This document shows positions 26,600-35,324 of a DNA stretch of 64,000 bases, one piece after another (the first letter of the stretch is position 1; every line of letters starts with the position of its first letter). A model generated the notes under the pieces. It was not told the origin of the DNA. It did not search any database and saw only the letters and a program-made list of their open reading frames with translations. The position numbers and the translations under genes were made by a program. This DNA comes from Microvirga lenta (GTDB lineage Bacteria > Pseudomonadota > Alphaproteobacteria > Rhizobiales > Beijerinckiaceae): NCBI RefSeq assembly GCF_020532555.1, contig NZ_JAJBBR010000002.1:372001-436000 (forward strand), written 5' to 3'.

Positions 26600-27664
26600 A
26601 TGGAACCGCTCAAGCTTGAAACCGACAGCCTCCGTGATGCCGCCGCCCACCGGCATTTACTCTATGGGACGGCTCTTTGCACATCCGATCTGACGGAGAA
26701 ACGGCGCTGCGACACAATTCTTCGCGAGTGCAGCATCATCACGCCCGAGTACGAGATGAAGTGGGACCGGATCGGGGGAGCGGATGCCCCTGACTTCCGG
26801 GCGTCGGACCGGCTCGTCGCCTTTGCGGTCGAGAACGGCCTCGCCTTTCATGGCCATACGCTCTGGTGGCACGAATCGGTGCCGCAGGACCTGGGGGAGG
26901 CCTCGGATGCGCGTTTTGCCGAAGCCGCGCTGGAGCACCTGACGCGGGTGGTCCGGCGCTATGCCGGGCGCGTGTATTCCTGGGATGTCGTGAACGAACC
27001 GCTCGAGACGGACCATGGCCGCCGCGATGGCCTGCGCCACTCGCGCTTTCTCCGGGCTTTCGGGCCGACCTATCTGGAAGTCGCGTTCGGACGGGCGGCC
27101 GAAATCGACCCCGAGGCGGTGCTGGTCCTGAACGAGATGGGCCTCGAATATGCCTCGCCCGGCGCCGAACGGAAACGCCGGGCCATGCTGGCCCTTCTCG
27201 AACGGGCGCTCGCCCGTGGAGCCCCGATCCAGTGTCTTGGAATTCAATCCCACCTCGATGCGGCCGACCAGCCCCGCCACCACCCGGAACTCCGGGCGTT
27301 CCTGCGGGAAATCGACGGCTTGGGACTGAAGGTCATGATCACGGAGATGGACGTGAGCGACCAGAACTGCCCACGGGATCGCCGCCTGCGGGACGGAATG
27401 GTCGCGGATACCTACCGGGCCTATCTCGAACTGGTGCTGGAGGAGAGCCGCTCCCTCGGCGTGAGCACGTGGGGTCTATCCGACGACAGGACCTGGCTCG
27501 CGACGGCGAGGAAGCGACCCGACGGGGCCGCCGTGCGGCCGATGCTCCTGGATCGAGCCCTGAGACGAAAGCCTGCCTGGCACGCGGTGAAAAGCGCCCT
27601 GCTCTCGGCGAGGAACCCGGATGGTGGGGTTGAACCCGCCTTCCCCAAGGGAAAAATTAACTGA
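26600..27664 (+). CDS. Glycoside hydrolase family 10 protein (endo-xylanase-like)
   Basis: 354 residues, a GH10 TIM barrel. Acid/base Glu133 in 'WDVVNEP', nucleophile Glu249 in 'MITEMDVS', plus 'GHTLWWH' (85-91), 'NEMGLEY' and 'GIQSHL'. GH10 enzymes retain configuration and cut beta-1,4-xylan or related beta-glucans. No signal peptide is visible from this start and no better start exists upstream, so it may be cytosolic or exported by another route. Standing beside a BcsA/BcsC-like locus, it is a candidate counterpart of the GH8 BcsZ of cellulose operons (inference). Divergent from rsbU. Confidence 0.9.
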   Translation: MEPLKLETDSLRDAAAHRHLLYGTALCTSDLTEKRRCDTILRECSIITPEYEMKWDRIGGADAPDFRASDRLVAFAVENGLAFHGHTLWWHESVPQDLGEASDARFAEAALEHLTRVVRRYAGRVYSWDVVNEPLETDHGRRDGLRHSRFLRAFGPTYLEVAFGRAAEIDPEAVLVLNEMGLEYASPGAERKRRAMLALLERALARGAPIQCLGIQSHLDAADQPRHHPELRAFLREIDGLGLKVMITEMDVSDQNCPRDRRLRDGMVADTYRAYLELVLEESRSLGVSTWGLSDDRTWLATARKRPDGAAVRPMLLDRALRRKPAWHAVKSALLSARNPDGGVEPAFPKGKIN

Positions 27665-27778
27665 AGTGGTGGCCGCCGGGTCCGAAGCCCATATTCCGAG
27701 GTGATGCGGCCCTTACGGTCGTATAGTGATAGCGAGCCGGATCATTTCCCGGAACGATTTTTCAAAGGACATTCATCG

Positions 27779-28288
27779 ATGGATTATCCCGTCGGTCCCC
27801 ATGAGGAGGAGCGCCTGGCGGCGCTCCTGGAAACCGGCATTCTCGATACGGCGTCGGATCCGGCCTTCGACGCCATCACCGGAGAGGCCCAGCGTCATTT
27901 CGACGTGCCCATGTGCCTGGTGACCCTGCTCGACCGCGACCGGCAGTGGATCAAGTCCGCTCAAGGGATCTGCCTTCCGGAAACGCCGCGGGACATCGCC
28001 TTCTGCAACTATACGATCCTCAGCGACGAGGTCTTCGTGGTCGAGGACGCCAGGGCCGACGATCGCTTCAAGAGCAATCCCGCTGTGACCGGCGACATGG
28101 GCATCCGGTTCTACGCGGGGGCTCCCTTGATCTATATGAAGAATATCCGTCTGGGCGCCCTGTGCCTTCTGGACACGAAGCCCCGTACGTTCTCCCGGGG
28201 CGACAGGGCTGAGCTTCAGATCTATGCCGAGAGGGTGGTGGCGGAAATCGCAGCCCGCGAGTTCACCCTGCATCCCTCGCACGAGTGA
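27779..28288 (+). CDS. GAF-domain protein
   Basis: 169 residues, essentially one GAF domain: 'EERLAALLETGILDTASDPAFDAI', 'DRDRQWIKSAQG', 'FCNYTIL', 'IRFYAGAPL' and 'LGALCLLDTKPRTFS' are typical of the GAF modules found in sensor kinases and diguanylate cyclases. No output domain is attached, so it acts alone or with a partner. The start chosen has AAAGGAC 9 nt upstream; the 26-codon upstream extension is not GAF-like. Same strand as GH10, about 115 nt after it. It ends 6 nt from the convergent hmuV stop. Confidence 0.83.
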   Translation: MDYPVGPHEEERLAALLETGILDTASDPAFDAITGEAQRHFDVPMCLVTLLDRDRQWIKSAQGICLPETPRDIAFCNYTILSDEVFVVEDARADDRFKSNPAVTGDMGIRFYAGAPLIYMKNIRLGALCLLDTKPRTFSRGDRAELQIYAERVVAEIAAREFTLHPSHE

Positions 28289-28294
28289 GAGCCG

Positions 28295-29086
28295 TCACGA
28301 TCTGCCGGCGAGCACCCAGGGATGGGGCGGCAGGCTTTCCATCACCAGGCCGACCCCGAAGACGGCGGCAAGACGCTCGGAGGTCAGCACCCGGTCGGGC
28401 GCCCCCCTGGCGACCAACCGGCCCTCGTCCATGAGAGCCAGATCATCCGTCAGTCCCGCGGCAAGCTGCAGATCGTGCAGGACCGCCACGACGGCGATCC
28501 CCTCCCGCACCAACCGGCGTGCCTCTTCGAGCAGCGCCAGCTGATGCTTCAGGTCGAGGCTTGAAATCGGCTCGTCGAGGAAGAGGATCTGGCGGTCCTC
28601 GAAAGTTCGGCCTGCCCCCAGCTGGGCCAGGACCCGGGCGAAATGAACTCTCTGGCATTCGCCACCCGACAAGGTCTGGTAGTTGCGATGGGCCAGATGG
28701 GCGACATCGGCCCGCTCCAGGGCTTGCTCCGCGATGCGGCGGCGGTCGCTGCGGGACAGTCCCCGCCCGATACCCTCGACCCCGAGGCTCGCCACCTCGA
28801 GGACCGAGAACGGGAAACCGAGTTCCGACGCCTGAGGCATGACGGCGCGAAGATGCGCCAGCTGCCACGGCGGGATCGACCGGAGCGGGCGGCCGCCCAG
28901 CATGATCTCGCCCTCCGTGGGTGCGAGCTCGCCGCACAGCAGTTTCAGAAGGGTCGATTTCCCGGCGCCGTTCGGACCGACGACGATGGTGAAGCAGCCG
29001 GCGTCGACCGTGAAGTCGACCCGGTTCACCAGCAGGCGCCCGCCGCCGCGATAGCTCATGCCTTTTGCTTCAAGAATGGCCGTCAT
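28295..29086 (-). CDS. hmuV: Haem ABC transporter ATP-binding protein HmuV
   Basis: 263 residues. Walker A 'GPNGAGKST', signature 'LSGGECQRVHFARVLAQ', Walker B 'ILFLDEPISSLD', H-loop 'AVLHDLQLA'. It powers haem import across the inner membrane with HmuU and HmuT. It overlaps hmuU by 4 nt. The longer open frame upstream is the shadow of hmuU. Confidence 0.95.
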   Translation of the reverse strand: MTAILEAKGMSYRGGGRLLVNRVDFTVDAGCFTIVVGPNGAGKSTLLKLLCGELAPTEGEIMLGGRPLRSIPPWQLAHLRAVMPQASELGFPFSVLEVASLGVEGIGRGLSRSDRRRIAEQALERADVAHLAHRNYQTLSGGECQRVHFARVLAQLGAGRTFEDRQILFLDEPISSLDLKHQLALLEEARRLVREGIAVVAVLHDLQLAAGLTDDLALMDEGRLVARGAPDRVLTSERLAAVFGVGLVMESLPPHPWVLAGRS

Positions 29087-30162
29087 AGGGAGAAGCCGCC
29101 CGGCCGGCGCAGGAGAAGCCACAGGAAGAACGGCGCCCCGATGGCGGCGGTCAGGATGCCGATCGGCAGTTCGGCCGGAGCCACAACAGTGCGCGCCACG
29201 GTGTCGGCTGCCAGCAGCAGAGCGCCGCCGAGCAGGGCCGAGGCGGGCAACAGGAAGCGATGATCGGGCCCCGCCATCAGTCTCAGCACGTGGGGAACCA
29301 CGATGCCGACGAAGCCGATCATTCCCGCACTCGCGACCGAAGCGCCGACCGCGACGGCGACCAGGAGAATGGCGAGAGCCTTCACCCTCTGCACGGGGAC
29401 GCCGAGATGGAAGGCCTCCGCCTCGCCGAGCGCGAGAGCATTCAGGCCCCGCGCGAGAAACGGCGACGCGAGAAGCATGGGAAGGACGAGAGGCGCGACC
29501 GTCATCACCTTGGTCCAGCTGGCGCCGCTCAGGGAGCCCAGGGACCAGAATGAAAGATCGCGCAGCTGCCGGTCGTCGCTGAGATAGGAGAAGAGCCCCA
29601 TGACCGCTCCGGCCAGAGCCCCGAAGGCGACGCCCGCCAGCAGCATGGTGGCGATGGAGGTGCGCCCACCGCGGGTCGAGACGAGATAGAGACCGAATGT
29701 CGTGAGAAGGCCGCCCGCAAAGGCGCCGATGGGAAGGGCGCCGAAGGGAAGCGGGCCGATCAGCGGCGCAAGAAGGGCATCGCCCAGCACGATCGTCGCG
29801 GCGGCCGCGAGGGCCGCGCCGGCCGAAACGCCCACCAGTCCGGGATCCGCAAGCGGGTTGCGAAACAGCCCTTGCATCAGGGCGCCCGACGATGCGAGCG
29901 CCGCACCGACCAAGACCCCGAGGCAAAGGCGCGGCAGGCGAACCTGCAGGATGATGAGGGCATCCCCGCCTTGGATTGAATCCGACTCGCCCAAGGCGTC
30001 AGAGAGAACCGCCAGGACCCGCGCGACGGGAATGCCGGTTGCTCCGCTGCTCATGGCAAGAAGGCCCGTGACGAGGAGCAGAACGGCGAGTCCCGTCAGA
30101 AGCATTCCTTTCTGCCCGGCAGGACGGGAGTGGGACATCGCGCGGACCGCGAGGGCCGTCAT
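29083..30162 (-). CDS. hmuU: Haem ABC transporter permease HmuU
   Basis: 359 residues of the FecCD/BtuC permease family, about nine to ten transmembrane helices. 'PRLCLGVLVGAALASSGALMQGLFRNPLADPGLVGVSAGAAL' spans the family signature near residues 80-120. The start is the ATG that overlaps the hmuT stop (ATGA); an internal ATG eight codons later is an alternative. It forms the channel for haem delivered by HmuT. Confidence 0.95.
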   Translation of the reverse strand: MTALAVRAMSHSRPAGQKGMLLTGLAVLLLVTGLLAMSSGATGIPVARVLAVLSDALGESDSIQGGDALIILQVRLPRLCLGVLVGAALASSGALMQGLFRNPLADPGLVGVSAGAALAAAATIVLGDALLAPLIGPLPFGALPIGAFAGGLLTTFGLYLVSTRGGRTSIATMLLAGVAFGALAGAVMGLFSYLSDDRQLRDLSFWSLGSLSGASWTKVMTVAPLVLPMLLASPFLARGLNALALGEAEAFHLGVPVQRVKALAILLVAVAVGASVASAGMIGFVGIVVPHVLRLMAGPDHRFLLPASALLGGALLLAADTVARTVVAPAELPIGILTAAIGAPFFLWLLLRRPGGFSL

Positions 30163-31040
30163 GGCTGTGCCACCCACCGGGCCGAGGCCGGCAGATCGGG
30201 ATGGAGCGCCACCATCAGATCCTGGGCGGCGGAAGGCGTGCGCGGGCCGAAGCCCAGAAGGTAGAGGGAATCCATCACGACGAGCCTGCGCTTGGCGGCG
30301 GCCGGCGTGGCGGCAAAGGCCGGAAGCGCGAACGGATCGTGCGCCGCACCGTCCGGACCGTGATTCATCATGACGATGGCCTCCGGAGCGGCTGCGATCA
30401 GCCCCTCGTCCGACAAGGGCTTCCATCCCTGAAGCGAGGAGGCCGCATTCTCGGCGCCTGCGAGGGCCAGCATCGCATCGGCCGTCGTGCCTTTGCCGCC
30501 CACGAGGGGACGGCCGTTCTGCAGCGACAGAACGAACAGGGCGCGCGTGGGGCGCGTCACCTGGGCGCGGTTTCGCGACAGCTGGGCGAAGCCGCGCTCG
30601 ACCTCCCGCACGAGTGCGTCTCCGGCCTCGCCGGCATCGACGGCCTTCGCGATGTCGCGGATTCTCCGCACGATTCCCTCGGGGCTCGGCTCGTCGTTGA
30701 CACGGACGATCGGAACGCCCGCCTGCTCGATCAGGCGCATGGCATCGGGCGGCCCGGCTCCCTCGGTCGCCAGGACGAGGGACGGATCAAGGGACAGAAT
30801 GCCCTCCGCCCCCAGGGCGCGAACATAGCCGACATTGGCCTTCGTCTTGAGCGCCTCGGCGGGAAACAGGCTCGTGGTGTCCACACCGACGATCTCGCTC
30901 TCGCGGCCGAGGCGATAGAGGATTTCGGTCACGGCCCCGCCGATGCTGACGATCCGGCGCGGGGATACGGCCCTGGAAGGAACGGAGGCAAGCATGAGAG
31001 CCGAGACCAGGATGAGGCTGCGGCGGGACATCGACGTCAT
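30159..31040 (-). CDS. hmuT: Periplasmic haem-binding protein HmuT
   Basis: 293 residues. An N-terminal signal peptide with two Arg ('SRRSLILVSALMLASVPSRA', cleavage near residue 24) leads into a class III substrate-binding fold: 'RIVSIGGAVTEILYRLG', 'VGVDTTS', 'ILSLDPSLVLATEGAGPP'. The conserved Tyr that ligates haem in this family probably lies within residues 45-80. It overlaps hmuU and follows hmuP by 9 nt. Confidence 0.94.
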   Translation of the reverse strand: MTSMSRRSLILVSALMLASVPSRAVSPRRIVSIGGAVTEILYRLGRESEIVGVDTTSLFPAEALKTKANVGYVRALGAEGILSLDPSLVLATEGAGPPDAMRLIEQAGVPIVRVNDEPSPEGIVRRIRDIAKAVDAGEAGDALVREVERGFAQLSRNRAQVTRPTRALFVLSLQNGRPLVGGKGTTADAMLALAGAENAASSLQGWKPLSDEGLIAAAPEAIVMMNHGPDGAAHDPFALPAFAATPAAAKRRLVVMDSLYLLGFGPRTPSAAQDLMVALHPDLPASARWVAQP

Positions 31041-31049
31041 GGGAGGCTC

Positions 31050-31220
31050 CTATTTCGTGAGGATCAGCTTGCCGTTCGCCGTGACCCGCAACCGGTAGCG
31101 CTCCCCGCGGTGAAGGAGCACCACTTCACGGCCGGTTCCGATCAGGGTCATCACGTCGATTTCCTTGGCGACTGTGGAGGATGTCCCGGCGCGGTCAGGC
31201 GACGGAGGCGCTTTCTGCAC
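31050..31220 (-). CDS. hmuP: Haem uptake protein HmuP/HemP
   Basis: 56 residues, GTG start with TGGAG 6 nt upstream. The C-terminal half 'GREVVLLHRGERYRLRVTANGKLILTK' is the HemP/HmuP signature, including the terminal Leu-Ile-Leu-Thr-Lys. In rhizobia HmuP is a co-activator needed for expression of the haem receptor gene. It is first in hmuP-T-U-V and faces the receptor gene across a 242-nt regulatory region. Small enough to be missed by automatic calling. Confidence 0.9.
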   Translation of the reverse strand: MQKAPPSPDRAGTSSTVAKEIDVMTLIGTGREVVLLHRGERYRLRVTANGKLILTK

Positions 31221-31242
31221 GATGATCTCCAGGTTTTACTTT

Positions 31243-31306
31243 TTCTAAATTACAGCAATTGCAACCGTCTCATGTATTCGCAGTTTAGAAACATGTAAAA
31301 CTGCGA
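31243..31306. promoter_or_regulatory. Candidate iron/haem regulatory region between hmuP and the receptor gene
   Basis: Within the AT-rich gap lie TTCTAAA (31243-31249), an 8-bp palindrome GCAATTGC (31255-31262), and TTTAGAA (31284-31290). The first and last are the two half-sites of the rhizobial Irr/ICE element, though here 34 nt apart. A 29-nt inverted repeat with perfect 9-bp arms (TCGCAGTTT, 31278-31286; AAACTGCGA, 31298-31306) overlaps the second half-site. A shared divergent promoter controlled by Irr, RirA or HmuP is likely; which protein binds is not known. Confidence 0.5.
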
Positions 31307-31462
31307 TTTTGACAGCTGATATTGACGCGGTTACTCTATTTGAGTATCGGATGCAAACCCTCTTCGATGGAAGCGGGCCGTTAGCCAGCCAGCGTGAGTT
31401 CGATTTCTCCGCGAGCCAGCCAGTCACGAAAAAGAACATCATGAAAGACTGGGATCGTCAGG

Positions 31463-33616
31463 ATGATTACCTTCCTGCGCGAAGGCCTTCGCGCGTCCAC
31501 CTCGCCTCTCGCCCTTCTCGTCCTCGCGCCGCTCGCCGGCACGCCTCTGGCCTCGGTCGCCCAGGCGCAGAGCGCCTCTTCCGAGCCCGTCGTGCAGAGC
31601 GAGGGTGATACCCTGATGCTCGATACGATCACGGTGACCTCCGGCAAAACCGAGGACAGGGTGATCAACGACCTGGCGGGATCGAGCGTCGTCACACGCC
31701 GGCAGATCGACCTTCTCCAATCCTCGCGCGTGTCCGACGTCCTTCAGGGCGTGCCCGGTGTGGCGGTGCAGGAAACCGGAACGGATCCGGGGCAGGCCGT
31801 CAACATTCGCGGTCTTCAGGATTTCGGCCGCGTGAACGTGCTCGTGGACGGTGCGCGGCAGGATTACCAGGTGAGCGGCCATGGAGCGAACGGCACGTTC
31901 TACCTCGACCCTGAGCTGATCGGCCAGGTGGACCTGGTGCGCGGACCGGTCTCCACCGTCTACGGCTCGGGCGCCATCGGGGGCGTCGTGTCCTTCCGGA
32001 CCAGGAATATCGACGACATCCTGAACCCTGACGAGACGTACGGCGCCGTGCAGAAGCTCGGCATCGGCACGAACGGAGCGGGCGTGCTCACCAACAGCAT
32101 GGTCGGCGCGCGCATCGGAACGGCTGCGGACGTGTTCGGCCAGTTTCTGTATCGCAACACCAACAATTACCGCGACGGCGACGACAACAAGATCCTGGAT
32201 TCCGATTCCGAGCTGACTGCAGGTCTGTTCAAGTTCAACCTCTACCCGGCCGACGGGCATACGGTGAGCGCATCTGCCCTGCTGCAGAACTACGATTTCA
32301 CGAACAACGGCGATACCGGGAGAGGCACGAGGTTCAAGAACGACGTCACGGCCAATACCTATACGCTCGGCTACCGCTTCAGCCGGCCCGACATCCAGTG
32401 GTTCGACCTGAGCGTGAAGGGCTACTACACCACGACAGAGGACCGGAAGCGCGTCATAACGCCAAGCTCGACCTACGGCTCGCTTGGCGTGCGGCCGGGC
32501 GCTCCCCTGACCTACAGCATGGAAACGGCGGGCTTCGACATCCACAACACGGCGCGGTTCGACACCTTCGGGCTCGGCCACGCTCTGACCCTCGGCATCG
32601 ACGGCGCGCAGGACCAGGGCGAGACCAGCGACCGCGCCGGCGGCTATGGAGCGGCCTTCACCCCCTCCGGCGAGCGCAGGTTGTTCGGCGGCTTCATTCA
32701 GGACGAGGTGCGGATCACGCCATGGCTGCGCACCATAGGCGCCCTTCGGTTCGACAGCTACGAGCTGAACGGCGGGGGCGTCAGCTCGGACGGATCGCGC
32801 GTCTCTCCCAAGATCACCGTGGGCGTGGAGCCCTTCAAGGGAATCGAGTTCTACGGCACCTACGCTGAAGGCTATCGCGCGCCGTCGATCACCGAAACCC
32901 TGATCCAGGGCGTCCACCCCTTCCCGATCTTCAACATCCTGCCGAACCCGACGCTGCGTCCCGAAGTCGCCCATAACCTGGAAGGCGGCGTCAACATCCA
33001 GTACGATGACCTTCTCAAGACCGGCGACAGCTTCCGTGCCAAGGTGGCGGTGTTCCACAACGAGATCGACGACTTTATCGATACCGTCGCGGTCGGGCCT
33101 GTCTACAACGTGCCGTTCATTCCCGGCATGCCGGCCAGCGCGTGCGTGTTCGCACCACATTTGTGCCAGATCGGCGTCCAGGACCAGCAGTACCAGAACA
33201 TCGCCCAGGCGCGCCTGCAGGGAGCTGAGCTCGAAGCGGCCTACGATTGGGGCGGAGGCTTCGTCAGCCTCGCAGGCACGATCATCAGCGGCCGGAACGA
33301 GATTACGGGAGATCCGCTCAACTCGGTCGTCCCGAACCGGATCAGCACCACGCTCGGCTTCCGCTTCCTCGAGGACAAGCTCACCATCGGCACGCGCCTG
33401 ACCTTCGTCGACGACACCAAGCCGACGGTTACCAATCCGACCAAGGGGTACGGACTGGTCGATCTCTTCGCCTCATACCGCTATGATGAGAACATCAGCG
33501 GCGACATCAGCATCCAGAACCTGTTCGACAGGCAGTACACCCAATACCTGAACAGCAATGCGAGCCCGGGCCTGACAGCCAAGTTCGGCCTCACCGTCAA
33601 GTTCGCAAGCCGGTAG
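31463..33616 (+). CDS. hmuR: TonB-dependent haem/haemoglobin receptor
   Basis: 717 residues. Signal peptide (cleavage after 'ASVAQA', about residue 35), TonB box-like 'DTITVTSGK', plug domain with 'NIRGLQDFGRVNVLVDG' and 'LVRGPVSTVYGSGAIGG', then a 22-strand barrel ending in Phe-Ala-Ser-Arg. The haem-receptor elements 'YRAP' and 'NPTLRPE' (FRAP/NPNL-like) are present near residues 470-500. It brings haem across the outer membrane using TonB energy. First of a plus-strand unit with three haem-handling genes; divergent from hmuPTUV. Confidence 0.94.
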   Translation: MITFLREGLRASTSPLALLVLAPLAGTPLASVAQAQSASSEPVVQSEGDTLMLDTITVTSGKTEDRVINDLAGSSVVTRRQIDLLQSSRVSDVLQGVPGVAVQETGTDPGQAVNIRGLQDFGRVNVLVDGARQDYQVSGHGANGTFYLDPELIGQVDLVRGPVSTVYGSGAIGGVVSFRTRNIDDILNPDETYGAVQKLGIGTNGAGVLTNSMVGARIGTAADVFGQFLYRNTNNYRDGDDNKILDSDSELTAGLFKFNLYPADGHTVSASALLQNYDFTNNGDTGRGTRFKNDVTANTYTLGYRFSRPDIQWFDLSVKGYYTTTEDRKRVITPSSTYGSLGVRPGAPLTYSMETAGFDIHNTARFDTFGLGHALTLGIDGAQDQGETSDRAGGYGAAFTPSGERRLFGGFIQDEVRITPWLRTIGALRFDSYELNGGGVSSDGSRVSPKITVGVEPFKGIEFYGTYAEGYRAPSITETLIQGVHPFPIFNILPNPTLRPEVAHNLEGGVNIQYDDLLKTGDSFRAKVAVFHNEIDDFIDTVAVGPVYNVPFIPGMPASACVFAPHLCQIGVQDQQYQNIAQARLQGAELEAAYDWGGGFVSLAGTIISGRNEITGDPLNSVVPNRISTTLGFRFLEDKLTIGTRLTFVDDTKPTVTNPTKGYGLVDLFASYRYDENISGDISIQNLFDRQYTQYLNSNASPGLTAKFGLTVKFASR

Positions 33617-33650
33617 CCTGCCGCGCCAGATTGGAAAGGAGTTCGTTTTC

Positions 33651-33989
33651 ATGTTCATTGCCATGAACCGCTTCAAGGTCCTGAAGGACGCAACGGCCGA
33701 GTTCGAGGAGCGCTGGCTTTCACGCGAAAGCTATCTTCACGAACTCGACGGCTTCGTCGAATTCCACATGCTGCGCGGCCCGGAGCGCGAGGATCACGTG
33801 CTCTACTCCTCGCACACGGTATGGGCCTCGAAGGCTCACTTCGAGGCATGGACCCGCTCCGACCAGTTTCGCGCCTCGCACACCCGCGCCAGCACCGGTG
33901 CCAACAAGCCGCTGACCCTCGGGCACCCGGAATTCGAGGGTTTCGAGGTGATCCAGACCATCGGACGCCTGCCGAAGGCCGCGGAGTGA
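33651..33989 (+). CDS. Antibiotic-biosynthesis-monooxygenase-fold haem-degrading enzyme (HmuQ/HmuD/IsdG-like)
   Basis: 112 residues, a single ABM ferredoxin-like domain. 'FIAMNRFKVLKDATAEFEERW' with Asn6, 'FHMLRG' and 'HTVWASKAHFEAWTRSDQFRASH' match IsdG/HmuQ-type haem monooxygenases, with a candidate haem-ligand His in the last segment. It opens the porphyrin ring to release iron. AAAGGAG lies 10 nt before the ATG. It follows the receptor gene by 34 nt and overlaps the next gene by 4 nt. Confidence 0.85.
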   Translation: MFIAMNRFKVLKDATAEFEERWLSRESYLHELDGFVEFHMLRGPEREDHVLYSSHTVWASKAHFEAWTRSDQFRASHTRASTGANKPLTLGHPEFEGFEVIQTIGRLPKAAE

Positions 33990-34519
33990 AGGCGGTGACG
34001 GCACTGTCAGAACCTGCACCCTCGGAGACCCGCATCCGGGACATGCTCGCCGCAAAGCCCGACGGCGTTCTCGAAGCGATTGCGGCCGATCTCGACGTTT
34101 CGCTGCAGAACGTCCTCGACTGCCTCCCCTCGGGCGCCGCCCTTCGTGCCGATGGCGGCGCCTTCGAGGATGTCTGGAGCGACCTGACGACCTGGGGCGA
34201 CATCACCTTCGTGGTCCATACCCGCGACGGCGTGTTCGAATGCAAGGGCGGCATCCCGCCCGGAACCTTCGGGCGGGGCTATTTCAACATCCATGGGGAC
34301 AGCCCCATCGGCGGCCACATCAGGGCCGAGAATTGCCGGTGGATCTATTTCGTGGACCGTCCGTTCTTCGGCAAGCGCTCCTGCTCCGTGCAGTTCATCA
34401 ACAAGACGGGCGAGGCCATGTTCAAGGTCTTCGTCGGCCGGAACGAGGACAGAAGCCTCAAGGCGGATCAGGTCGCCCGGTTCGAGGCTTTGCGCGACCG
34501 GACGGCAGGCATCATATGA
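33986..34519 (+). CDS. hutX: Cytosolic haem carrier of the HutX/HuvX family
   Basis: 177 residues. 'DMLAAKPDGVLEAIAADLDVSLQNVLDCLP', 'DVWSDLTTWGDITFVVHT', 'GYFNIHGDSPIGGHI' and 'FFGKRSCSVQFIN' are HutX/HuvX signatures. The family binds haem in the cytosol and hands it to HutZ/HugZ, encoded next. GTG start overlapping the previous stop (GTGA); a second GTG three codons on has a better RBS (GGAG, 8 nt). Confidence 0.9.
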   Translation: MKAVTALSEPAPSETRIRDMLAAKPDGVLEAIAADLDVSLQNVLDCLPSGAALRADGGAFEDVWSDLTTWGDITFVVHTRDGVFECKGGIPPGTFGRGYFNIHGDSPIGGHIRAENCRWIYFVDRPFFGKRSCSVQFINKTGEAMFKVFVGRNEDRSLKADQVARFEALRDRTAGII

Positions 34520-35319
34520 TGCCTGTCGATTCAACGTCGTCGCGAGGGATGGAGAGCATGAAGGACCCGATCCTGCCGGTGGATGGTGAAGCCCGCCAGA
34601 TCGCCAAGCACCTGATACGGACGGCCCGATCGGGAGCGCTCGCCACCAACGATGGGGCCAGCGGCGTTCCCTTCGCCAGCCTCGTGGCGGTGGCGACCGA
34701 CGTGGACGGCTCCCCGCTGATCCTCACGTCGCAGCTCTCGATTCACACCAGACTTCTGGAGGCGGATGCCCGCTGCTCCCTGCTGCTCTCCTCCTCCGGC
34801 AAGGGCGACCCGCTCGCCCATCCGCGCGTCACGCTGCTTGCGGAGGCCCGACGGGTGGAACAACGGAGCTCGCCGGAGGGAGAACGCATCCGGCGCCGCT
34901 ATCTGGCGCATCAGCCGAAGGCTTCACTCTATGTGGACTTTCCGGACTTCGCGTTCTGGCGCCTCGATATCGCATCTGCGAGTCTCAATGGCGGCTTCGG
35001 GCGGGCCTACCGGATGGACCGGGCCGACGTGCTGGCGCCCATGGACGGCCTCGACGGTCTCCTCGACCTGGAAGCGGACGCGGTGGAGCACATGAACGCC
35101 GACCATTCCGAGGCCGTAGCCCTCTATGCCACGAGGCTGTGCGGCGCTCGCGACGGCGCCTGGAGGCTCACCGGCATCGATCCCGAGGGGCTTCTGCTGG
35201 CCCTCGGGGACGAAATCGTGCGCCTCACCTTTCCGGAACCCCTGACGGGCCCGGAAGAGTTGCGCCCCATGCTCGTGAGGCTGGCGCAGGACGCGCGCAA
35301 CCGGAGCACGGCCGACTGA
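34516..35319 (+). CDS. hugZ: HugZ/HutZ family haem oxygenase (pyridoxamine-phosphate-oxidase-like)
   Basis: 267 residues. Split-barrel FMN-binding-like domain (about 25-170; 'TARSGALATNDGASGVPFASLVAVATD', 'HPRVTLLAEAR', 'YVDFPDFAFWRLDIASA') followed by the DUF2470-like tail with 'HMNADHSEAVALYA' (near 195-208), where the HugZ haem-ligand His resides. It degrades haem to free iron and needs HutX as carrier in related systems. The ATG chosen overlaps the hutX stop; Met at 34549 is a plausible alternative start. Confidence 0.88.
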   Translation: MMPVDSTSSRGMESMKDPILPVDGEARQIAKHLIRTARSGALATNDGASGVPFASLVAVATDVDGSPLILTSQLSIHTRLLEADARCSLLLSSSGKGDPLAHPRVTLLAEARRVEQRSSPEGERIRRRYLAHQPKASLYVDFPDFAFWRLDIASASLNGGFGRAYRMDRADVLAPMDGLDGLLDLEADAVEHMNADHSEAVALYATRLCGARDGAWRLTGIDPEGLLLALGDEIVRLTFPEPLTGPEELRPMLVRLAQDARNRSTAD

Positions 35320-35324
35320 GGCCC

